DNA of 56,437 nucleotides from Magnetospirillum sp. 64-120 (GTDB taxonomy: Bacteria > Pseudomonadota > Alphaproteobacteria > Rhodospirillales > Magnetospirillaceae): the NCBI GenBank assembly GCA_001898825.1, contig MKVK01000044.1, positions 1 to 56,437 of the forward strand, given 5' to 3'. A model generated the notes under the pieces. That model searched no databases and was not told the DNA's origin. It worked only from the letters and a program-made list of their open reading frames with translations. The translations under genes and the position numbers were made by a program. Positions 25,414-36,039 of this stretch are shown here, piece after piece; the first letter of the stretch is position 1, and each line of letters opens with the position of its first letter.

Positions 25414-26688
25414 ATGGTGGTCGGATTGCTGAAGAAGCTGTTTGGCGGCAACCGCAAGTTCACCTATGAGGAAGCGCGTGAACTGGCGGCGCACCAGGAT
25501 TCCGACGTTCGCGCCACCTTGGCCGCCCATCCCGAGGTTCGCCCCGAGATCCTGTATTTCCTGTCCGAGGACAAAAGCCCGGAAGTCCGCCGCAAGGTCG
25601 CCGCCAACCCGGCGACGCCGCCCCAGGCCCACCCCACCCTGGCCGCCGACGCCGACGATCAGGTGCGCGCCAGCCTGGCCGCCAAGATCGCCCGTCTGGC
25701 CCCCGGCCTGACCGCCCACGAACAGGACCGCCTGCGCCGCGCCACCTATGACGCGCTGGAAACCCTGGCGCGGGACAACATCCCCAAGGTGCGTGAAATC
25801 CTGGCCGAAGCGCTGAAGGACGTGGCCAACGCGCCGCCCGACGTCATCCGCCGGCTGGCCCGCGACGCCGAGATCGCGGTGGCCGCGCCGGTGCTGCAGT
25901 TCTCGCCGGTGCTGACTGACGAGGATTTGCTGGAAGTCATCAACGGCAGCCCCATCCCCGGCGCCCTGTCCGCCATCTCCAAGCGCTCGTCGGTCAACGT
26001 GCGGGTGGCCGACGCCATCGCCGCCACCGACGATGTGGACGCCATCACCATCTTGCTGGGCAACCCGTCGGCCCAAATCCGCGAGGAAACCCTGGACCGT
26101 CTGGTGGACCGCGCCACCGACATCGAGGCCTGGCACCAGCCCTTGACCCAGCGCCCCAAGCTGCCGGCCAAGACGGCGGCCAAGCTGGCCCGCTTCGTCG
26201 CCGCCAACCTGCTGCAATCCCTGGCGGCCCGTCACGACCTGGACCGCGACGCGGCGGTGGCGGTGGCCGCCGTGGTGGCCAAGCGCCTGGACGAGATGGA
26301 GGCCAGCGGCCCCCAGCGCGCCGAAGCCCGCAAGGCCTCGGACGAAGCCGCCGCCCTGGTGCGCGCCCGCCAGCTGCGTGAAAAAGGCCAGCTGGACGAA
26401 AGCACGGTGGACACCGCGCTGGCCGGCAACGACACCACCTTCGTCATCTGCGCCCTGGCGGTACTGGCGGAAATGCCGGTCACCATGGTGCGCAAGACGG
26501 TGGTCACGCAAAGCGCCAAGGGCATGGTCGCCATCACCTGGAAGGCCGGGCTGTCGGTGGCGTTTGCCGAGCAGTTGCAGGCCAAGCTGCTGCGCCTGCC
26601 CCCCGGACGGCAAGTCCGCGGCCGCGACGGCACTTTCCCGCTGTCCGTCGATGAAATGAACTGGCAGCTGGAATTCCTGGGCGGCTGA
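25414..26688 (+). CDS. DUF2336 protein with HEAT-like repeats
   Basis: The 424-residue protein is built from short alpha-helical repeats. Units such as D-S-D-V-R-A-T-L-A-A-H-P, S-P-E-V-R-R-K-V-A-A-N-P and D-D-Q-V-R-A-S-L-A-A-K resemble leucine-rich variant/HEAT repeats near the N-terminus. The remainder matches the DUF2336 family common in Rhodospirillaceae. Function is unknown; such repeats usually bind proteins. Coupling to the diguanylate cyclase upstream suggests a signalling or effector role in the c-di-GMP circuit, by inference only. A hairpin terminator follows. Confidence 0.85.
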   Translation: MVVGLLKKLFGGNRKFTYEEARELAAHQDSDVRATLAAHPEVRPEILYFLSEDKSPEVRRKVAANPATPPQAHPTLAADADDQVRASLAAKIARLAPGLTAHEQDRLRRATYDALETLARDNIPKVREILAEALKDVANAPPDVIRRLARDAEIAVAAPVLQFSPVLTDEDLLEVINGSPIPGALSAISKRSSVNVRVADAIAATDDVDAITILLGNPSAQIREETLDRLVDRATDIEAWHQPLTQRPKLPAKTAAKLARFVAANLLQSLAARHDLDRDAAVAVAAVVAKRLDEMEASGPQRAEARKASDEAAALVRARQLREKGQLDESTVDTALAGNDTTFVICALAVLAEMPVTMVRKTVVTQSAKGMVAITWKAGLSVAFAEQLQAKLLRLPPGRQVRGRDGTFPLSVDEMNWQLEFLGG

Positions 26689-26698
26689 CCCCAACGAA

Positions 26699-26729
26699 AA
26701 ACGCCCGGCAGGTTCCCCCGCCGGGCGTT
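26699..26729. terminator. Bidirectional terminator between DUF2336 gene and fabI
   Basis: The 10-bp stem AACGCCCGGC/GCCGGGCGTT lies between the convergent genes. On the minus strand it is followed by TTTTCG, giving a good terminator for fabI; on the plus side the U tract is weak. Confidence 0.75.
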
Positions 26730-26744
26730 CCTGGCTTCGTGCCG

Positions 26745-27545
26745 TCAGCCGACGATGTGGTAACCGCCGTCGATGAACAAGGTGGTGCCGGTCACCGACT
26801 TGGCCTGGTCGCTGACCAGATAGGCGGCGAAGGAACCGCAATCGTCGATGTCGGCCAGATGATGGGTCGGCGCCTTGGCGGCGGCGGCTTCCATCAATTC
26901 GTCAAAGCGGTCGATGCCGGAAGCGGCGCGGGTCTTCAGCGGACCGGGCGACAGGGCGACGACGCGGATACCCTTGGGCCCCAGTTCGGCGGCCATGTAC
27001 TTGGTCGACGCTTCCAGGGCGGCCTTGACCGGACCCATGACGTTGTAATGCTCGACCACCTTGCGGCCACCATAGAACGACACGGTGATCAGGCAGCCGC
27101 CGTCGGTCATCAACGGCTCGGCCAGCTTGGCACAGCGCATGAAGGAATGGCACGACACGTCCATGGCCAGCATGAAGCCGTCACGCGAGCAATCGGTGAC
27201 CCGGCCGTGCAGGTCTTCACGATTGGCGAAGGCGATGGAGTGGATAACGAAATCCAGCTTGCCCCACTGCTTTTCGATCTCGGCGAAGACCGCTTCCAGC
27301 TGACCTTCCTCGCGCACGTCGCAGGGCATGACGATGGACGCGTCCAGGCCTTCGGCCAGCGGGCGCACCCACTTGTCGGCCTTGTCGTTCAGATAGGTGA
27401 TGGCCAGCTCGGCACCGTTGGCGCGGCAATGCAACGCGCAGCCATAGGCGATGCTCTGGTCGTTGGCGATGCCGATGACCAACCCCTTCTTGCCCTTCAG
27501 GGACAGGGTGGGAACGTTCAGATAGGGCTTCACGGTCGCGTCCAT
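26745..27545 (-). CDS. fabI: Enoyl-[acyl-carrier-protein] reductase (NADH), FabI type
   Basis: FabI reduces trans-2-enoyl-ACP in the last step of each fatty-acid elongation round. The 266-residue SDR protein shows the FabI nucleotide-binding pattern G-I-A-N-D-Q-S-I-A-Y-G instead of the usual SDR glycine motif, I-H-S-I-A-F-A, and the catalytic Y-N-V-M-G-P-V-K (Tyr-x6-Lys). The C-terminal G-T-T-L-F-I-D-G-G-Y-H is as expected. The Pro-Val before the active Lys differs from the more common Val-Ala form, so a second FabI paralogue of slightly different specificity is possible. The ATG at 27545 has AGGAGG nine bases upstream. Confidence 0.9.
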   Translation of the reverse strand: MDATVKPYLNVPTLSLKGKKGLVIGIANDQSIAYGCALHCRANGAELAITYLNDKADKWVRPLAEGLDASIVMPCDVREEGQLEAVFAEIEKQWGKLDFVIHSIAFANREDLHGRVTDCSRDGFMLAMDVSCHSFMRCAKLAEPLMTDGGCLITVSFYGGRKVVEHYNVMGPVKAALEASTKYMAAELGPKGIRVVALSPGPLKTRAASGIDRFDELMEAAAAKAPTHHLADIDDCGSFAAYLVSDQAKSVTGTTLFIDGGYHIVG

Positions 27546-27677
27546 GTCGGATCGCCTCCTGGAGTTTCGCTGCATTGCAACGTAATGCGGGAAACCCTGC
27601 AACTCAAGGGGCTGACGGCGTATTTCCCGGAATCTTCACGGGGTTATTTACATTAGTACTTTGTTGTTCTGCCACGC

Positions 27678-27706
27678 TTGACCTTGAACCCGCCACCCGC
27701 TATGTA
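27678..27706 (+). promoter_or_regulatory. Sigma-70-type promoter of riboswitch-metZ
   Basis: TTGACC (27678-27683) and TATGTA (27701-27706) are separated by exactly 17 bases. Transcription would begin about base 27713, at the first base of the riboswitch fold. Confidence 0.75.
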
Positions 27707-27712
27707 TTTCGC

Positions 27713-27768
27713 CCCGTGGTGATTTGTCCGACCGGCTTGCGGCCACGATAAACAAGCGCTAAAGAGGC
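27713..27768 (+). ncRNA. SAM-II riboswitch
   Basis: The region has the classical SAM-II layout. CGTGG (27715-27719) pairs with CCACG (27743-27747), with GATTTG after the first strand and GATAAA after the second. GCGCTAAAGAGG (27757-27768) supplies the second pseudoknot strand and the Shine-Dalgarno-like end. SAM-II RNAs bind S-adenosylmethionine and hide the ribosome-binding site or shut off expression of methionine genes. It lies 60 bases before metZ, a usual target in alphaproteobacteria, with a well-formed promoter right before it. Confidence 0.9.
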
Positions 27769-27828
27769 ACGCAGCCAGGGCTTTCTTGGCCTTGCCACGG
27801 TCGGGTATCCTTATCGAAGGGGCCCCAT

Positions 27829-29022
27829 ATGACCACCACGACCACCCGATCCTTGCGTCCGCGTACCTTGTCGGTGCGTGCCGGAACCGCGCGCAGCGGA
27901 TTTTCCGAGACCAGCGAAGCCATCTTCATGAATTCCGGCTTCGTCTATGGCAGCGCCCAGGAAGCCGAGCAAAGCTTCGACGGCACCTTGGACCGCATGG
28001 TTTATTCGCGTTTCAAGAATCCCACGGTGGCCATGTTCGAAGAACGCCTGGCCGCCATCGAGGGCGCCGAGGCCTGCCGCGCCACCGCGTCGGGCATGGC
28101 CGCCGTGCATGCCGCCCTGGTGTGCCAGTTGAAGGCCGGCGACCGGGTGGTGGCGCCGCGCGCCCTGTTCGGGTCGTGCACCTGGATCATCAACGACTTG
28201 CTGCCCCGCTTCGGGATTACCGCCGAATTCGTCGACGGCACCGACCTGGACCAGTGGAAGCGGGCGCTTTCCCTGCCCACCGCCGTGGTGTTCCTGGAGA
28301 CGCCCTCCAACCCGACGCTGGAAGTCATCGACCTGCCGGCGGTGACGGAACTGGCCCACCGGGCCGGCGCCCGCGTGGTGGTGGACAACGTCTTCGCCAC
28401 GCCGATCCTGCAAAGCCCGCTGGCCTTGGGTGCCGATGTGGTGGTCTATTCGGCGACCAAGCACATCGACGGCCAGGGCCGCTGCCTGGGCGGCGCCATC
28501 CTGGGCAGCCATGAATTCTGCAACGACGTGCTGGGGCCGTATCTGCGCCATACCGGCCCGGCTTTGTCGCCATTCAACGCCTGGGTGCTGCTGAAGGGTC
28601 TTGAGACCCTGGATTTGCGGGTCGAGCGTCATTGCGCCAACGCCCTGGCGGTGGCCCGTTTCCTGGAAAGCCGCCCCGAGATCGAGAAAGTCATCTATCC
28701 CGGGCTGGAAAGCCATCCCCAACACGAATTGGCCAAGGCGCAGATGCGCGGCTTCGGCGGCATCGTCGCCTTCAGCCTGAAGGGCGGCAAGGACGCCGCC
28801 TATTCGCTGCTGAACGGGCTGGAAGTGATCGACATTTCCAACAACCTGGGCGATTCCAAGTCGTTGGCCTGCCATCCGTGGACCACCACCCACCAGCGCC
28901 TGGCCCCGGAAGCCAAGCTGGCCCAGGGCATCAATGAAGGCCTGATCCGCCTGTCGGTGGGCCTGGAGGACGCCCTGGACCTGATCGACGATCTGGCCTT
29001 GGCCCTGGAAAAGGGAATATGA
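27829..29022 (+). CDS. metZ: O-succinylhomoserine sulfhydrylase
   Basis: MetZ joins O-succinylhomoserine and sulfide to make homocysteine directly, bypassing cystathionine. The 397-residue PLP enzyme belongs to the Cys/Met metabolism family. It shows Y-S-R-F-K-N-P-T at about 61-68, the A-T-A-S-G-M-A-A PLP-phosphate loop, V-V-D-N-V-F-A-T-P with the PLP-ring Asp and the Schiff-base Lys in Y-S-A-T-K-H-I-D-G. The A-T-K-H-I-D-G-Q-G-R signature favours MetZ over MetB or MetY. AAGGGG lies six bases before the ATG. Control by the SAM-II riboswitch upstream supports a methionine role. Confidence 0.94.
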   Translation: MTTTTTRSLRPRTLSVRAGTARSGFSETSEAIFMNSGFVYGSAQEAEQSFDGTLDRMVYSRFKNPTVAMFEERLAAIEGAEACRATASGMAAVHAALVCQLKAGDRVVAPRALFGSCTWIINDLLPRFGITAEFVDGTDLDQWKRALSLPTAVVFLETPSNPTLEVIDLPAVTELAHRAGARVVVDNVFATPILQSPLALGADVVVYSATKHIDGQGRCLGGAILGSHEFCNDVLGPYLRHTGPALSPFNAWVLLKGLETLDLRVERHCANALAVARFLESRPEIEKVIYPGLESHPQHELAKAQMRGFGGIVAFSLKGGKDAAYSLLNGLEVIDISNNLGDSKSLACHPWTTTHQRLAPEAKLAQGINEGLIRLSVGLEDALDLIDDLALALEKGI

Positions 29023-29063
29023 TGACGCTTTAGGGAAGTCATCAGGGCGCGGAACAGCCGATC

Positions 29064-29456
29064 ATGTATTCTGAAACCACCCACGGCATCCGCATCACCG
29101 TGCGGCCGAACTATCTGGACGACCAGTCTTCCCCAGACGAAAACCATTTCGTCTGGGCCTATCACGTGCGCATCGAAAACCAAGGCGCCACCACCGTCCA
29201 GTTGAAAAGCCGCCACTGGAAGATCACCGACGCCATGGGCCGCCTGCAGGAAGTGCAAGGCCCGGGCGTGGTAGGCGAACAACCGGTGCTGAAACCCGGC
29301 GAAAGCTTCGAATACACCAGTGGCACGCCGCTTTCGACGCCGTCGGGAATCATGGCCGGCAGCTACCAGATGCAAGGCCCCGATGGTCAGGTCTTCGACG
29401 TCACCATCCCGGCCTTTTCCCTGGACAGCCCCCATCAACCCATCCGGTTGAATTGA
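29064..29456 (+). CDS. apaG: ApaG protein
   Basis: The 130-residue beta-sandwich protein matches ApaG in length and motifs: [38 protein letters not shown], and [15 protein letters not shown]. ApaG has been linked to Co2+/Mg2+ resistance and diadenosine-tetraphosphate metabolism, but its molecular activity is not settled. It follows metZ by 41 bases and may be cotranscribed with it. Confidence 0.95.
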   Translation: MYSETTHGIRITVRPNYLDDQSSPDENHFVWAYHVRIENQGATTVQLKSRHWKITDAMGRLQEVQGPGVVGEQPVLKPGESFEYTSGTPLSTPSGIMAGSYQMQGPDGQVFDVTIPAFSLDSPHQPIRLN

Positions 29457-29526
29457 GCTTGGGGTCTTGCATATGGACCCTGGCAACGCCACATCCAGGG
29501 CCGTTGCCATGACCAAGGAGTCCGAC

Positions 29527-30171
29527 GTGAAAAGCCAGAACCCGCCTTTGCCCAAGGATTCCGACACCTTGTCCACCGGCAAGCCCAGCCGCGAACAAGC
29601 CGAGGAAGCGGTGCGCACGCTGATCCGTTGGGCCGGCGACGACCCGGACCGCGAGGGCTTGGTGGGCACGCCCGACCGGGTGGTGCGCTCCTACGAGGAA
29701 TTCTTCGCCGGCTACGACCTGGACCCGGGCGAAATGCTGGCCCGCACCTTCGAGGAAACCGACGGTTACGACGAGATGGTGATCCTGCGCGACATCCGCC
29801 TGGAAAGCCATTGCGAGCACCACATGGTGCCGATCATCGGCAAGTGTCACGTGGCCTATCTGCCCGACCGCCGGGTGGTGGGCATCAGCAAGCTGGCCCG
29901 CGTCGTCGAAGTATTCGCCAAGCGCCTGCAGATCCAGGAAAAGCTGACCGCCCAGATCGCCAACACCATCAACGAGGTGCTGCAGCCCAAGGGCGTGGCG
30001 GTGATCATCGAAGCCGCCCACCAATGCATGACCACACGCGGCATCCACAAGCCCGGCGTCACCATGGTGACCAGCCGCATGCTGGGCGTGTTCCGCGACA
30101 ACCCGGCCACCCGCAAGGAATTCATGTCGCTGGTCCAGGGCCAGCACGGCAGCGGCCTGTCCAACGCGTGA
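29527..30171 (+). CDS. folE: GTP cyclohydrolase I
   Basis: FolE converts GTP to 7,8-dihydroneopterin triphosphate, the first step of folate synthesis. The 214-residue protein shows [14 protein letters not shown] with the zinc Cys and His, [10 protein letters not shown] and [10 protein letters not shown] with the second zinc Cys. The GTG at 29527 is chosen because AAGGAG lies six bases before it and the N-terminus is then of normal length; earlier ATGs at 29473 and 29509 lack such a site. A hairpin-U-tract follows the gene. Confidence 0.95.
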   Translation: MKSQNPPLPKDSDTLSTGKPSREQAEEAVRTLIRWAGDDPDREGLVGTPDRVVRSYEEFFAGYDLDPGEMLARTFEETDGYDEMVILRDIRLESHCEHHMVPIIGKCHVAYLPDRRVVGISKLARVVEVFAKRLQIQEKLTAQIANTINEVLQPKGVAVIIEAAHQCMTTRGIHKPGVTMVTSRMLGVFRDNPATRKEFMSLVQGQHGSGLSNA

Positions 30172-30190
30172 TGTCCACATAGCCGCCCAG

Positions 30191-30286
30191 CTGGGGCAAA
30201 GCCCCAGACCCCTTTTGTTTTTACCGACAAAACACAAGGAGGTTTGGAGGCGTAGCCTCCAAGCGGGGCCGGGGCGGCAGCCCCGC
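30191..30286 (+). terminator. Terminator plus triple-hairpin intergenic element after folE
   Basis: CTGGGGC-AAA-GCCCCAG (30191-30207) is followed by ACCCCTTTTGTTTTT and should end folE transcription. Two further perfect hairpins follow: TTGGAGGC-GTA-GCCTCCAA (30244-30262) and GCGGGGC/GCCCCGC (30263-30286). The three-stem arrangement looks like a repeat family rather than a single terminator. Confidence 0.7.
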
Positions 30287-30299
30287 AATGGCACAATAA

Positions 30300-30335
30300 A
30301 AAAAGCCCGCCGTGATCGCTCGCGGCGGGCTTTTT
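30300..30335. terminator. Bidirectional terminator before leuB
   Basis: AAAAAGCCCGCCG (30300-30312) pairs perfectly with CGGCGGGCTTTTT (30323-30335) around a 10-base loop. The A and T tracts give a U tail in both directions. It ends leuB on the minus strand and backs up the folE terminator. Confidence 0.9.
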
Positions 30336-30350
30336 CCTGGGCGACGGTGC

Positions 30351-31457
30351 TTAGACCATCTTGTCCAGTTCACGGATGATGGATTCGCCCATCACCGTGG
30401 TCGAGACCTTGGCCTTGCCCGGGGCCATGATGTCGGCGGTGCGCAGGCCGCCCTTCAGCACGGCCTTGACCGCGTTGTCGATCATGTCGGCTTCGGCATC
30501 CATGTTGAAGCTGTAACGCAGGCACATGGAGAACGACAGGATGGTGGCCAACGGATTGGCGATGTCCTTGCCTTGGATGTCCGGGGCGGAACCATGCACC
30601 GGCTCGTACAGCGCCTTGCGGTTACCGTTGGCGTCGGCGGCGCCCAAGGACGCCGACGGCAACATGCCGAGCGAACCGGTCAGCATGGCGGCGCAGTCGG
30701 ACAGGATGTCGCCGAACATGTTCTCGGTGACCATGACGTCGAACTGCTTGGGGTTGCGCACCAGCTGCATGGCGGCGTTGTCCACGTACATATGGGACAA
30801 TTCCACGTCCTGATACTCTTCCTTTTGCAGCTTGATCATCTCTTCGCGCCACAAAACGGTGCATTCCAGCACGTTGGCCTTGTCGACGCTGCACAGCTTC
30901 TTGTTGCGCTTGCGGGCCAGGTCGAAGGCGGCGCGGCCGATGCGCTGGATTTCGCTGGTGGTGTAGGTGAGCGTGTTGACACCCTTGCGCTCGCCGTTGG
31001 GCAAGGTCTCGATGCCGCGCGGCTGGCCGAAATACAGGCCACCGGTCAATTCGCGGACGATCATGATGTCCAGGCCCTTGACCACCTCTTCCTTCAGAGT
31101 CGAGGCTTCCACCAGGGCGTCGAACACAGTGGCTGGACGCAGATTGGCGAACAGGCCCATTTCCTTGCGGATCTTCAACAGGCCGCGTTCCGGCTTCACT
31201 TCGAACGGCAGGTCGTCCCACTTGGGGCCACCGACGGCGCCCAGCAGCACGGCGTCGGCGGCCATGGCGGCGGCCAGGGTCTCGTCGGACAGCGGCGTGC
31301 CGTGCACGTCATAAGCCGAGCCGCCGATCAGGCCCTCGGTGATGTCGAACGAAATGTTCCGCTTCTTGCCCATCCAGTCGATGATGCGGCGGACCTGAAC
31401 CATCACTTCCTGGCCGATGCCGTCGCCCGGCAGGATAAGCAGCTTCTTGGCGGTCAT
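30351..31457 (-). CDS. leuB: 3-isopropylmalate dehydrogenase
   Basis: LeuB oxidatively decarboxylates 3-isopropylmalate with NAD+ in leucine synthesis. The 368-residue protein has the family length. It shows [10 protein letters not shown] at the start, [11 protein letters not shown] with substrate Arg and Tyr, V-D-K-A-N-V-L with the catalytic Lys, Y-V-D-N-A-A-M-Q-L and D-I-L-S-D with metal Asp residues, and [10 protein letters not shown] near the end. AGAGGA lies six bases before the ATG. A palindromic repeat separates it from leuD upstream. Confidence 0.97.
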   Translation of the reverse strand: MTAKKLLILPGDGIGQEVMVQVRRIIDWMGKKRNISFDITEGLIGGSAYDVHGTPLSDETLAAAMAADAVLLGAVGGPKWDDLPFEVKPERGLLKIRKEMGLFANLRPATVFDALVEASTLKEEVVKGLDIMIVRELTGGLYFGQPRGIETLPNGERKGVNTLTYTTSEIQRIGRAAFDLARKRNKKLCSVDKANVLECTVLWREEMIKLQKEEYQDVELSHMYVDNAAMQLVRNPKQFDVMVTENMFGDILSDCAAMLTGSLGMLPSASLGAADANGNRKALYEPVHGSAPDIQGKDIANPLATILSFSMCLRYSFNMDAEADMIDNAVKAVLKGGLRTADIMAPGKAKVSTTVMGESIIRELDKMV

Positions 31458-31477
31458 GGGTATTCCTCTTTCCTTGT

Positions 31478-31539
31478 CGTCATGGCCGGACTTGACCGGC
31501 CATCCATGAAGACCCCCGGGTCAAGCCCGGGGGTGACGG
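31478..31539. repeat. Palindromic repeat between leuD and leuB
   Basis: GGCCGG-ACTTGA-CCGGCC and CCCCCGGGT-CAAG-CCCGGGGG form two stems, bounded by CGTCAT and GTGACGG. It closely resembles the copy at 19549-19609. Inside an operon it could affect mRNA stability between leuD and leuB. Confidence 0.75.
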
Positions 31540-31549
31540 TTGTCAGGGG

Positions 31550-32155
31550 TTACAGCCAGGGGCTGGACGTCTTGCGGGCGGCCTCGAAGGCGGCGATCTT
31601 GTCGTCCTTCATCAAGGTCAGGCCGATGTCGTCCAAACCGTTGAGCAGGCAATGCTTGCGGAAGGGATCGACGTCGAACTTGGTCTTGGACCCGTCCGGC
31701 GCGGTGATTTCCTGGGCCGCCAGATCGATGGTGAAGGTGGCGTTGGCGCCGTTTTCCGCCTGCTTCATCAGCGCGTCCACCTGTTCTTGCGGCAGCTTGA
31801 TCGGCAGGATGCCGTTCTTGAAGCTGTTATTGAAGAAGATGTCGGCGAAGCTGGGCGCGATGATGCAGCGGATGCCGAAATCGGCGATGGCCCACGGCGC
31901 GTGTTCACGCGACGAGCCACAGCCGAAATTGTTGCCGGTGATCAACACCTGCGCCTTGCGATAGGCCGGCTGGTTCAGGACGAAATCGGCCACTTCGGCG
32001 CCGTCCTGGGTGTAACGCATTTCGTCGAACAGGTTCTTGCCCAGACCGGTACGCTTGATGGTCTTCAGGAACTGCTTGGGGATGATCATGTCGGTGTCGA
32101 TGTTGATCATCGGCAGCGGCGCGGCGACGCCGGTCAGTACGGTGAACTTTTCCAT
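31550..32155 (-). CDS. leuD: 3-isopropylmalate dehydratase small subunit
   Basis: LeuD is the swivel-domain partner of LeuC in isomerising 2- to 3-isopropylmalate. The 201-residue protein shows [13 protein letters not shown] at residues 17-29, [16 protein letters not shown] in the middle, and [18 protein letters not shown] precedes the ATG. It starts 15 bases after leuC. Confidence 0.97.
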   Translation of the reverse strand: MEKFTVLTGVAAPLPMINIDTDMIIPKQFLKTIKRTGLGKNLFDEMRYTQDGAEVADFVLNQPAYRKAQVLITGNNFGCGSSREHAPWAIADFGIRCIIAPSFADIFFNNSFKNGILPIKLPQEQVDALMKQAENGANATFTIDLAAQEITAPDGSKTKFDVDPFRKHCLLNGLDDIGLTLMKDDKIAAFEAARKTSSPWL

Positions 32156-32170
32156 GGATCGATCCTCCCC

Positions 32171-33574
<1,404 letters not shown>

Positions 33575-33711
33575 TGGGCTTCCTCGAACGAATTCAGGAG
33601 TTCATGGATGCTAATTCAGCGATCCGGGCGCCAGATATAGCAAAGTCCCGACCCTCCGCCACCCCAGGGGATTCCCAGGGTGACGGAGAACGGGACACAT
33701 CAGCTTGGCTG

Positions 33712-33771
33712 CCGTCATTGCCGGGGGTGACCCGGCAATCCAGCCCCCCGGATCAAGTCCGAGGAGGACGG
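33712..33771. repeat. Diverged palindromic repeat upstream of leuC
   Basis: CCGTCATTGCCGGG and GTGACCCGGCAATCCAG form one stem, and a second imperfect stem ends in GAGGACGG. The element shares arms with the copies at 19549 and 31478 but is more decayed. The rest of the 33575-33785 gap, which includes a shorter GATTCCCAGGGTGACGG relic, holds no gene. Confidence 0.55.
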
Positions 33772-33785
33772 TTCCAAATCGACGC

Positions 33786-34265
33786 TTATTCCTCGGCGAC
33801 GGCTTCGGCCGGAGCTTCGGCCTTGGCGGCAGCAGCGGCCTTCAGGGCTTCGGCCTTGGCGCTGGCGGCGGCTTCACGCTCGCCGGCGCTCACCTTGGCG
33901 GAATAGCCGGTGGTCTGCTCGGCGATACGAGCCGACTTGCCGCGACGGTCACGCAGGTAGTACAGCTTGGCCCGACGCACGTCGCCACGACGCAGCACTT
34001 CGATGGAAGCGATGTTGGGCGAGTACAGCGGGAAGATGCGCTCGACGCCTTCGCCGTAAGAAATCTTACGGACGATGAAGGACGAGTTCAGACCGTCGTT
34101 GCGCCGCGCGATGCACACGCCTTCATAGGCCTGCACGCGCTCGCGGTTGCCTTCGACCACCTTGACGTTCACCTTCAGGGTGTCGCCGGCGGCGAATTCC
34201 GGGATGGTCTTGCCTTCAACCAGCTTGGCGATCTGCTCTTTCTCGAGCTGTTCGATAATGTTCAT
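33786..34265 (-). CDS. rplS: 50S ribosomal protein L19
   Basis: The 159-residue protein carries the L19 core: [43 protein letters not shown], and [20 protein letters not shown]19 sits at the 30S-50S interface. The core ends near residue 115, and about 40 residues of Ala/Glu/Lys-rich tail follow, longer than in E. coli but usual for this group. It is the last gene of the rpsP-rimM-trmD-rplS series, 68 bases after trmD. Confidence 0.97.
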   Translation of the reverse strand: MNIIEQLEKEQIAKLVEGKTIPEFAAGDTLKVNVKVVEGNRERVQAYEGVCIARRNDGLNSSFIVRKISYGEGVERIFPLYSPNIASIEVLRRGDVRRAKLYYLRDRRGKSARIAEQTTGYSAKVSAGEREAAASAKAEALKAAAAAKAEAPAEAVAEE

Positions 34266-34284
34266 CTCTTCACTTCCTTGTCCC

Positions 34285-34305
34285 TGTGCCACCCCGGGTG
34301 GCACA
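34285..34305 (-). promoter_or_regulatory. Perfect hairpin in the rplS 5' region
   Basis: TGTGCCACC-CCG-GGTGGCACA forms a 9-bp stem between trmD and rplS, 20 bases before the rplS start. It has no U tract. It could be a processing or protein-binding site adjusting L19 output relative to TrmD, as known in other bacteria where L19 and TrmD levels differ strongly. This is inference. Confidence 0.45.
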
Positions 34306-34333
34306 TCGTTAGACGACGCACGGGAGGGAAACC

Positions 34334-35050
34334 CTAGGGCTTCTTGGTCCCGTGCCGGACAGAGGCATACCGGTCCCAGAGATCCGGTCGGCGTGTCCGC
34401 GTTGCTTCTTCGGACTGGCGAAGCCGCCAATCGCGAATTCTTCCATGGTGGCCCGAGATCAGAACCTCGGGCACCATCCGGCCCTGCCATTCGGCGGGGC
34501 GGGTATAATGGGGATATTCCAACAATCCCCACTCGAAACTTTCCTCGGCCAGGGTTTCCTGGTTGCCCAGGACACCGGGAAGCAGCCGCACCACCGCGTC
34601 CAGAAGCACCAGGGCCGGCAATTCGCCCCCTGACAGAACGAAATCGCCAAGGGAAACCTCGACCGCTTCGTTCGCTTCCAACACCCGCTGGTCGACGCCC
34701 TCGAAGCGGCCGCACAACACGGTCACCCCCGGCCCGTCCGCCAGTTCCCGCACCAGCGCCTGATCCAGCAGACGCCCGCGCGGGGTCATGTACACCAAGG
34801 GCCCTGCCCCCCGTTTGGCCTTGATGGCGGCGTCCAGCACATCGGGACGCATCACCATGCCGGCCCCGCCGCCGAAGGGAACGTCATCGACGGAACGATG
34901 CTTGTCGGTCGCGTAATCGCGAATGTTGACCGCATCCAACCGCCAAGTGCCCTTGGCCAACGCCCGCCCGGCCAGTGAAAGGCCCAGCGGTCCGGGAAAC
35001 ATCTCGGGGAAGATGGTCAGAACCGTGGCCAGCCACGGATCAGCCGGCAT
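34334..35050 (-). CDS. trmD: tRNA (guanine-N1)-methyltransferase
   Basis: TrmD makes m1G37 in tRNAs and prevents frameshifting. The 238-residue trefoil-knot protein shows [35 protein letters not shown] and L-E-Y-P-H-Y-T-R-P. The start at 35050 overlaps the rimM stop by 11 bases. Confidence 0.97.
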   Translation of the reverse strand: MPADPWLATVLTIFPEMFPGPLGLSLAGRALAKGTWRLDAVNIRDYATDKHRSVDDVPFGGGAGMVMRPDVLDAAIKAKRGAGPLVYMTPRGRLLDQALVRELADGPGVTVLCGRFEGVDQRVLEANEAVEVSLGDFVLSGGELPALVLLDAVVRLLPGVLGNQETLAEESFEWGLLEYPHYTRPAEWQGRMVPEVLISGHHGRIRDWRLRQSEEATRTRRPDLWDRYASVRHGTKKP

Positions 35051-35624
35051 CTTGCCCGCCCTTATTCTTTTTCCGAGGACGCTGATCGCCGCTCTCGCGG
35101 GTCTCTTCGCCCTCTTCATCCTCGGCATAGGCCGGCGGATCAACCACCACCTGCCCCTTGCCCACATCCACCACCGGCACCGCCGCCTTGGTGAAGGGAA
35201 CCAACAGGCTCCCCTGGCCGGGACGGGCGACATCCAACAGATCGCCGGCCCCGAAATTGGCCACACCCTTGACGGTGCCGATCACCGAACCATCGGTGCC
35301 CACGGCCTTCAGCCCCACCAGATCCGAATACAGGAACTCGTCCTCTTCGGTCGGGGGCAGCAGGTCACGGGACACATAAAGCCCCGTTCCCTTCAGCGCC
35401 TCGGCGGCATTGCGGTCGGTCACCCCTTCGATGCTGGCCAGGACGTGGTCCTTGACCTCGCCCATCACCTTCAGCTTGAAGCGGCGCTTTCCCGCCTCGT
35501 CCTCGGCCGGGCCATAGGCGGCCACGTCCAAGGGGTCGGCGGTGAAGCTTTTGACGCGGACCGCGCCCCGGATCCCGTGTGCGCCGACAATGGCGCCGAT
35601 GCACACGCGGGCACCCACCGCCAA
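35040..35624 (-). CDS. rimM: 16S rRNA processing protein RimM
   Basis: RimM helps 30S head maturation through S19. The 194-residue protein has the N-terminal barrel ([21 protein letters not shown]) and the PRC-barrel ([14 protein letters not shown]). The start is either TTG at 35624, directly following the rpsP stop, or GTG at 35618; neither has a clear ribosome-binding site, pointing to coupling with rpsP. A charged tail ([19 protein letters not shown]) ends it. Confidence 0.95.
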   Translation of the reverse strand: MAVGARVCIGAIVGAHGIRGAVRVKSFTADPLDVAAYGPAEDEAGKRRFKLKVMGEVKDHVLASIEGVTDRNAAEALKGTGLYVSRDLLPPTEEDEFLYSDLVGLKAVGTDGSVIGTVKGVANFGAGDLLDVARPGQGSLLVPFTKAAVPVVDVGKGQVVVDPPAYAEDEEGEETRESGDQRPRKKNKGGQDAG

Positions 35625-35999
35625 TTACTCGGCGGCCGATTCGGCTTCGGCGGCGGCAGCGGCGGCGCGCTCGGCTTCTTCCTTGGCGCGCTGCTGGGCC
35701 TTGGCCTTGGGCTGGCTCTTCTTGGTCTGCTCGGCGCGGACCGGAGCGGCAACCAGACCCTTGTCGGCGAACACGCGGACCAGACGGTCGGTCGGCTGGG
35801 CGCCGACGGCCAGCCACTTCTGGATGGCTTCGGTGTTCAAGATGACGCGCTCGGCATGATCGGTCGGCAGCAGCGGGTTGTAGGTGCCCACCTTCTCGAT
35901 GAAACGGCCGTCACGGGGCGAACGGGCGTCGGCCACCACGATGCGATAGAACGGACGCTTCTTGGCGCCACCACGGGCCAGACGAATCTTCAAAGCCAT
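35625..35999 (-). CDS. rpsP: 30S ribosomal protein S16
   Basis: The 124-residue protein starts [25 protein letters not shown], the S16 signature. It continues with [11 protein letters not shown] and ends in an Ala/Glu/Lys-rich tail of about 40 residues beyond the E. coli length. AAGGAAA precedes the ATG. It follows ffh by 40 bases on the same strand. Confidence 0.98.
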   Translation of the reverse strand: MALKIRLARGGAKKRPFYRIVVADARSPRDGRFIEKVGTYNPLLPTDHAERVILNTEAIQKWLAVGAQPTDRLVRVFADKGLVAAPVRAEQTKKSQPKAKAQQRAKEEAERAAAAAAEAESAAE

Positions 36000-36039
36000 T
36001 TTCGATTTCCTTTGACTTAAAACCTAAAACCAACCGGCC

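Noticed and set aside
33575-33785. Leucine leader peptide/attenuator ahead of leuC
   Set aside because: No short frame with a run of Leu codons and no terminator/antiterminator pair was found; the stems belong to palindromic repeats.
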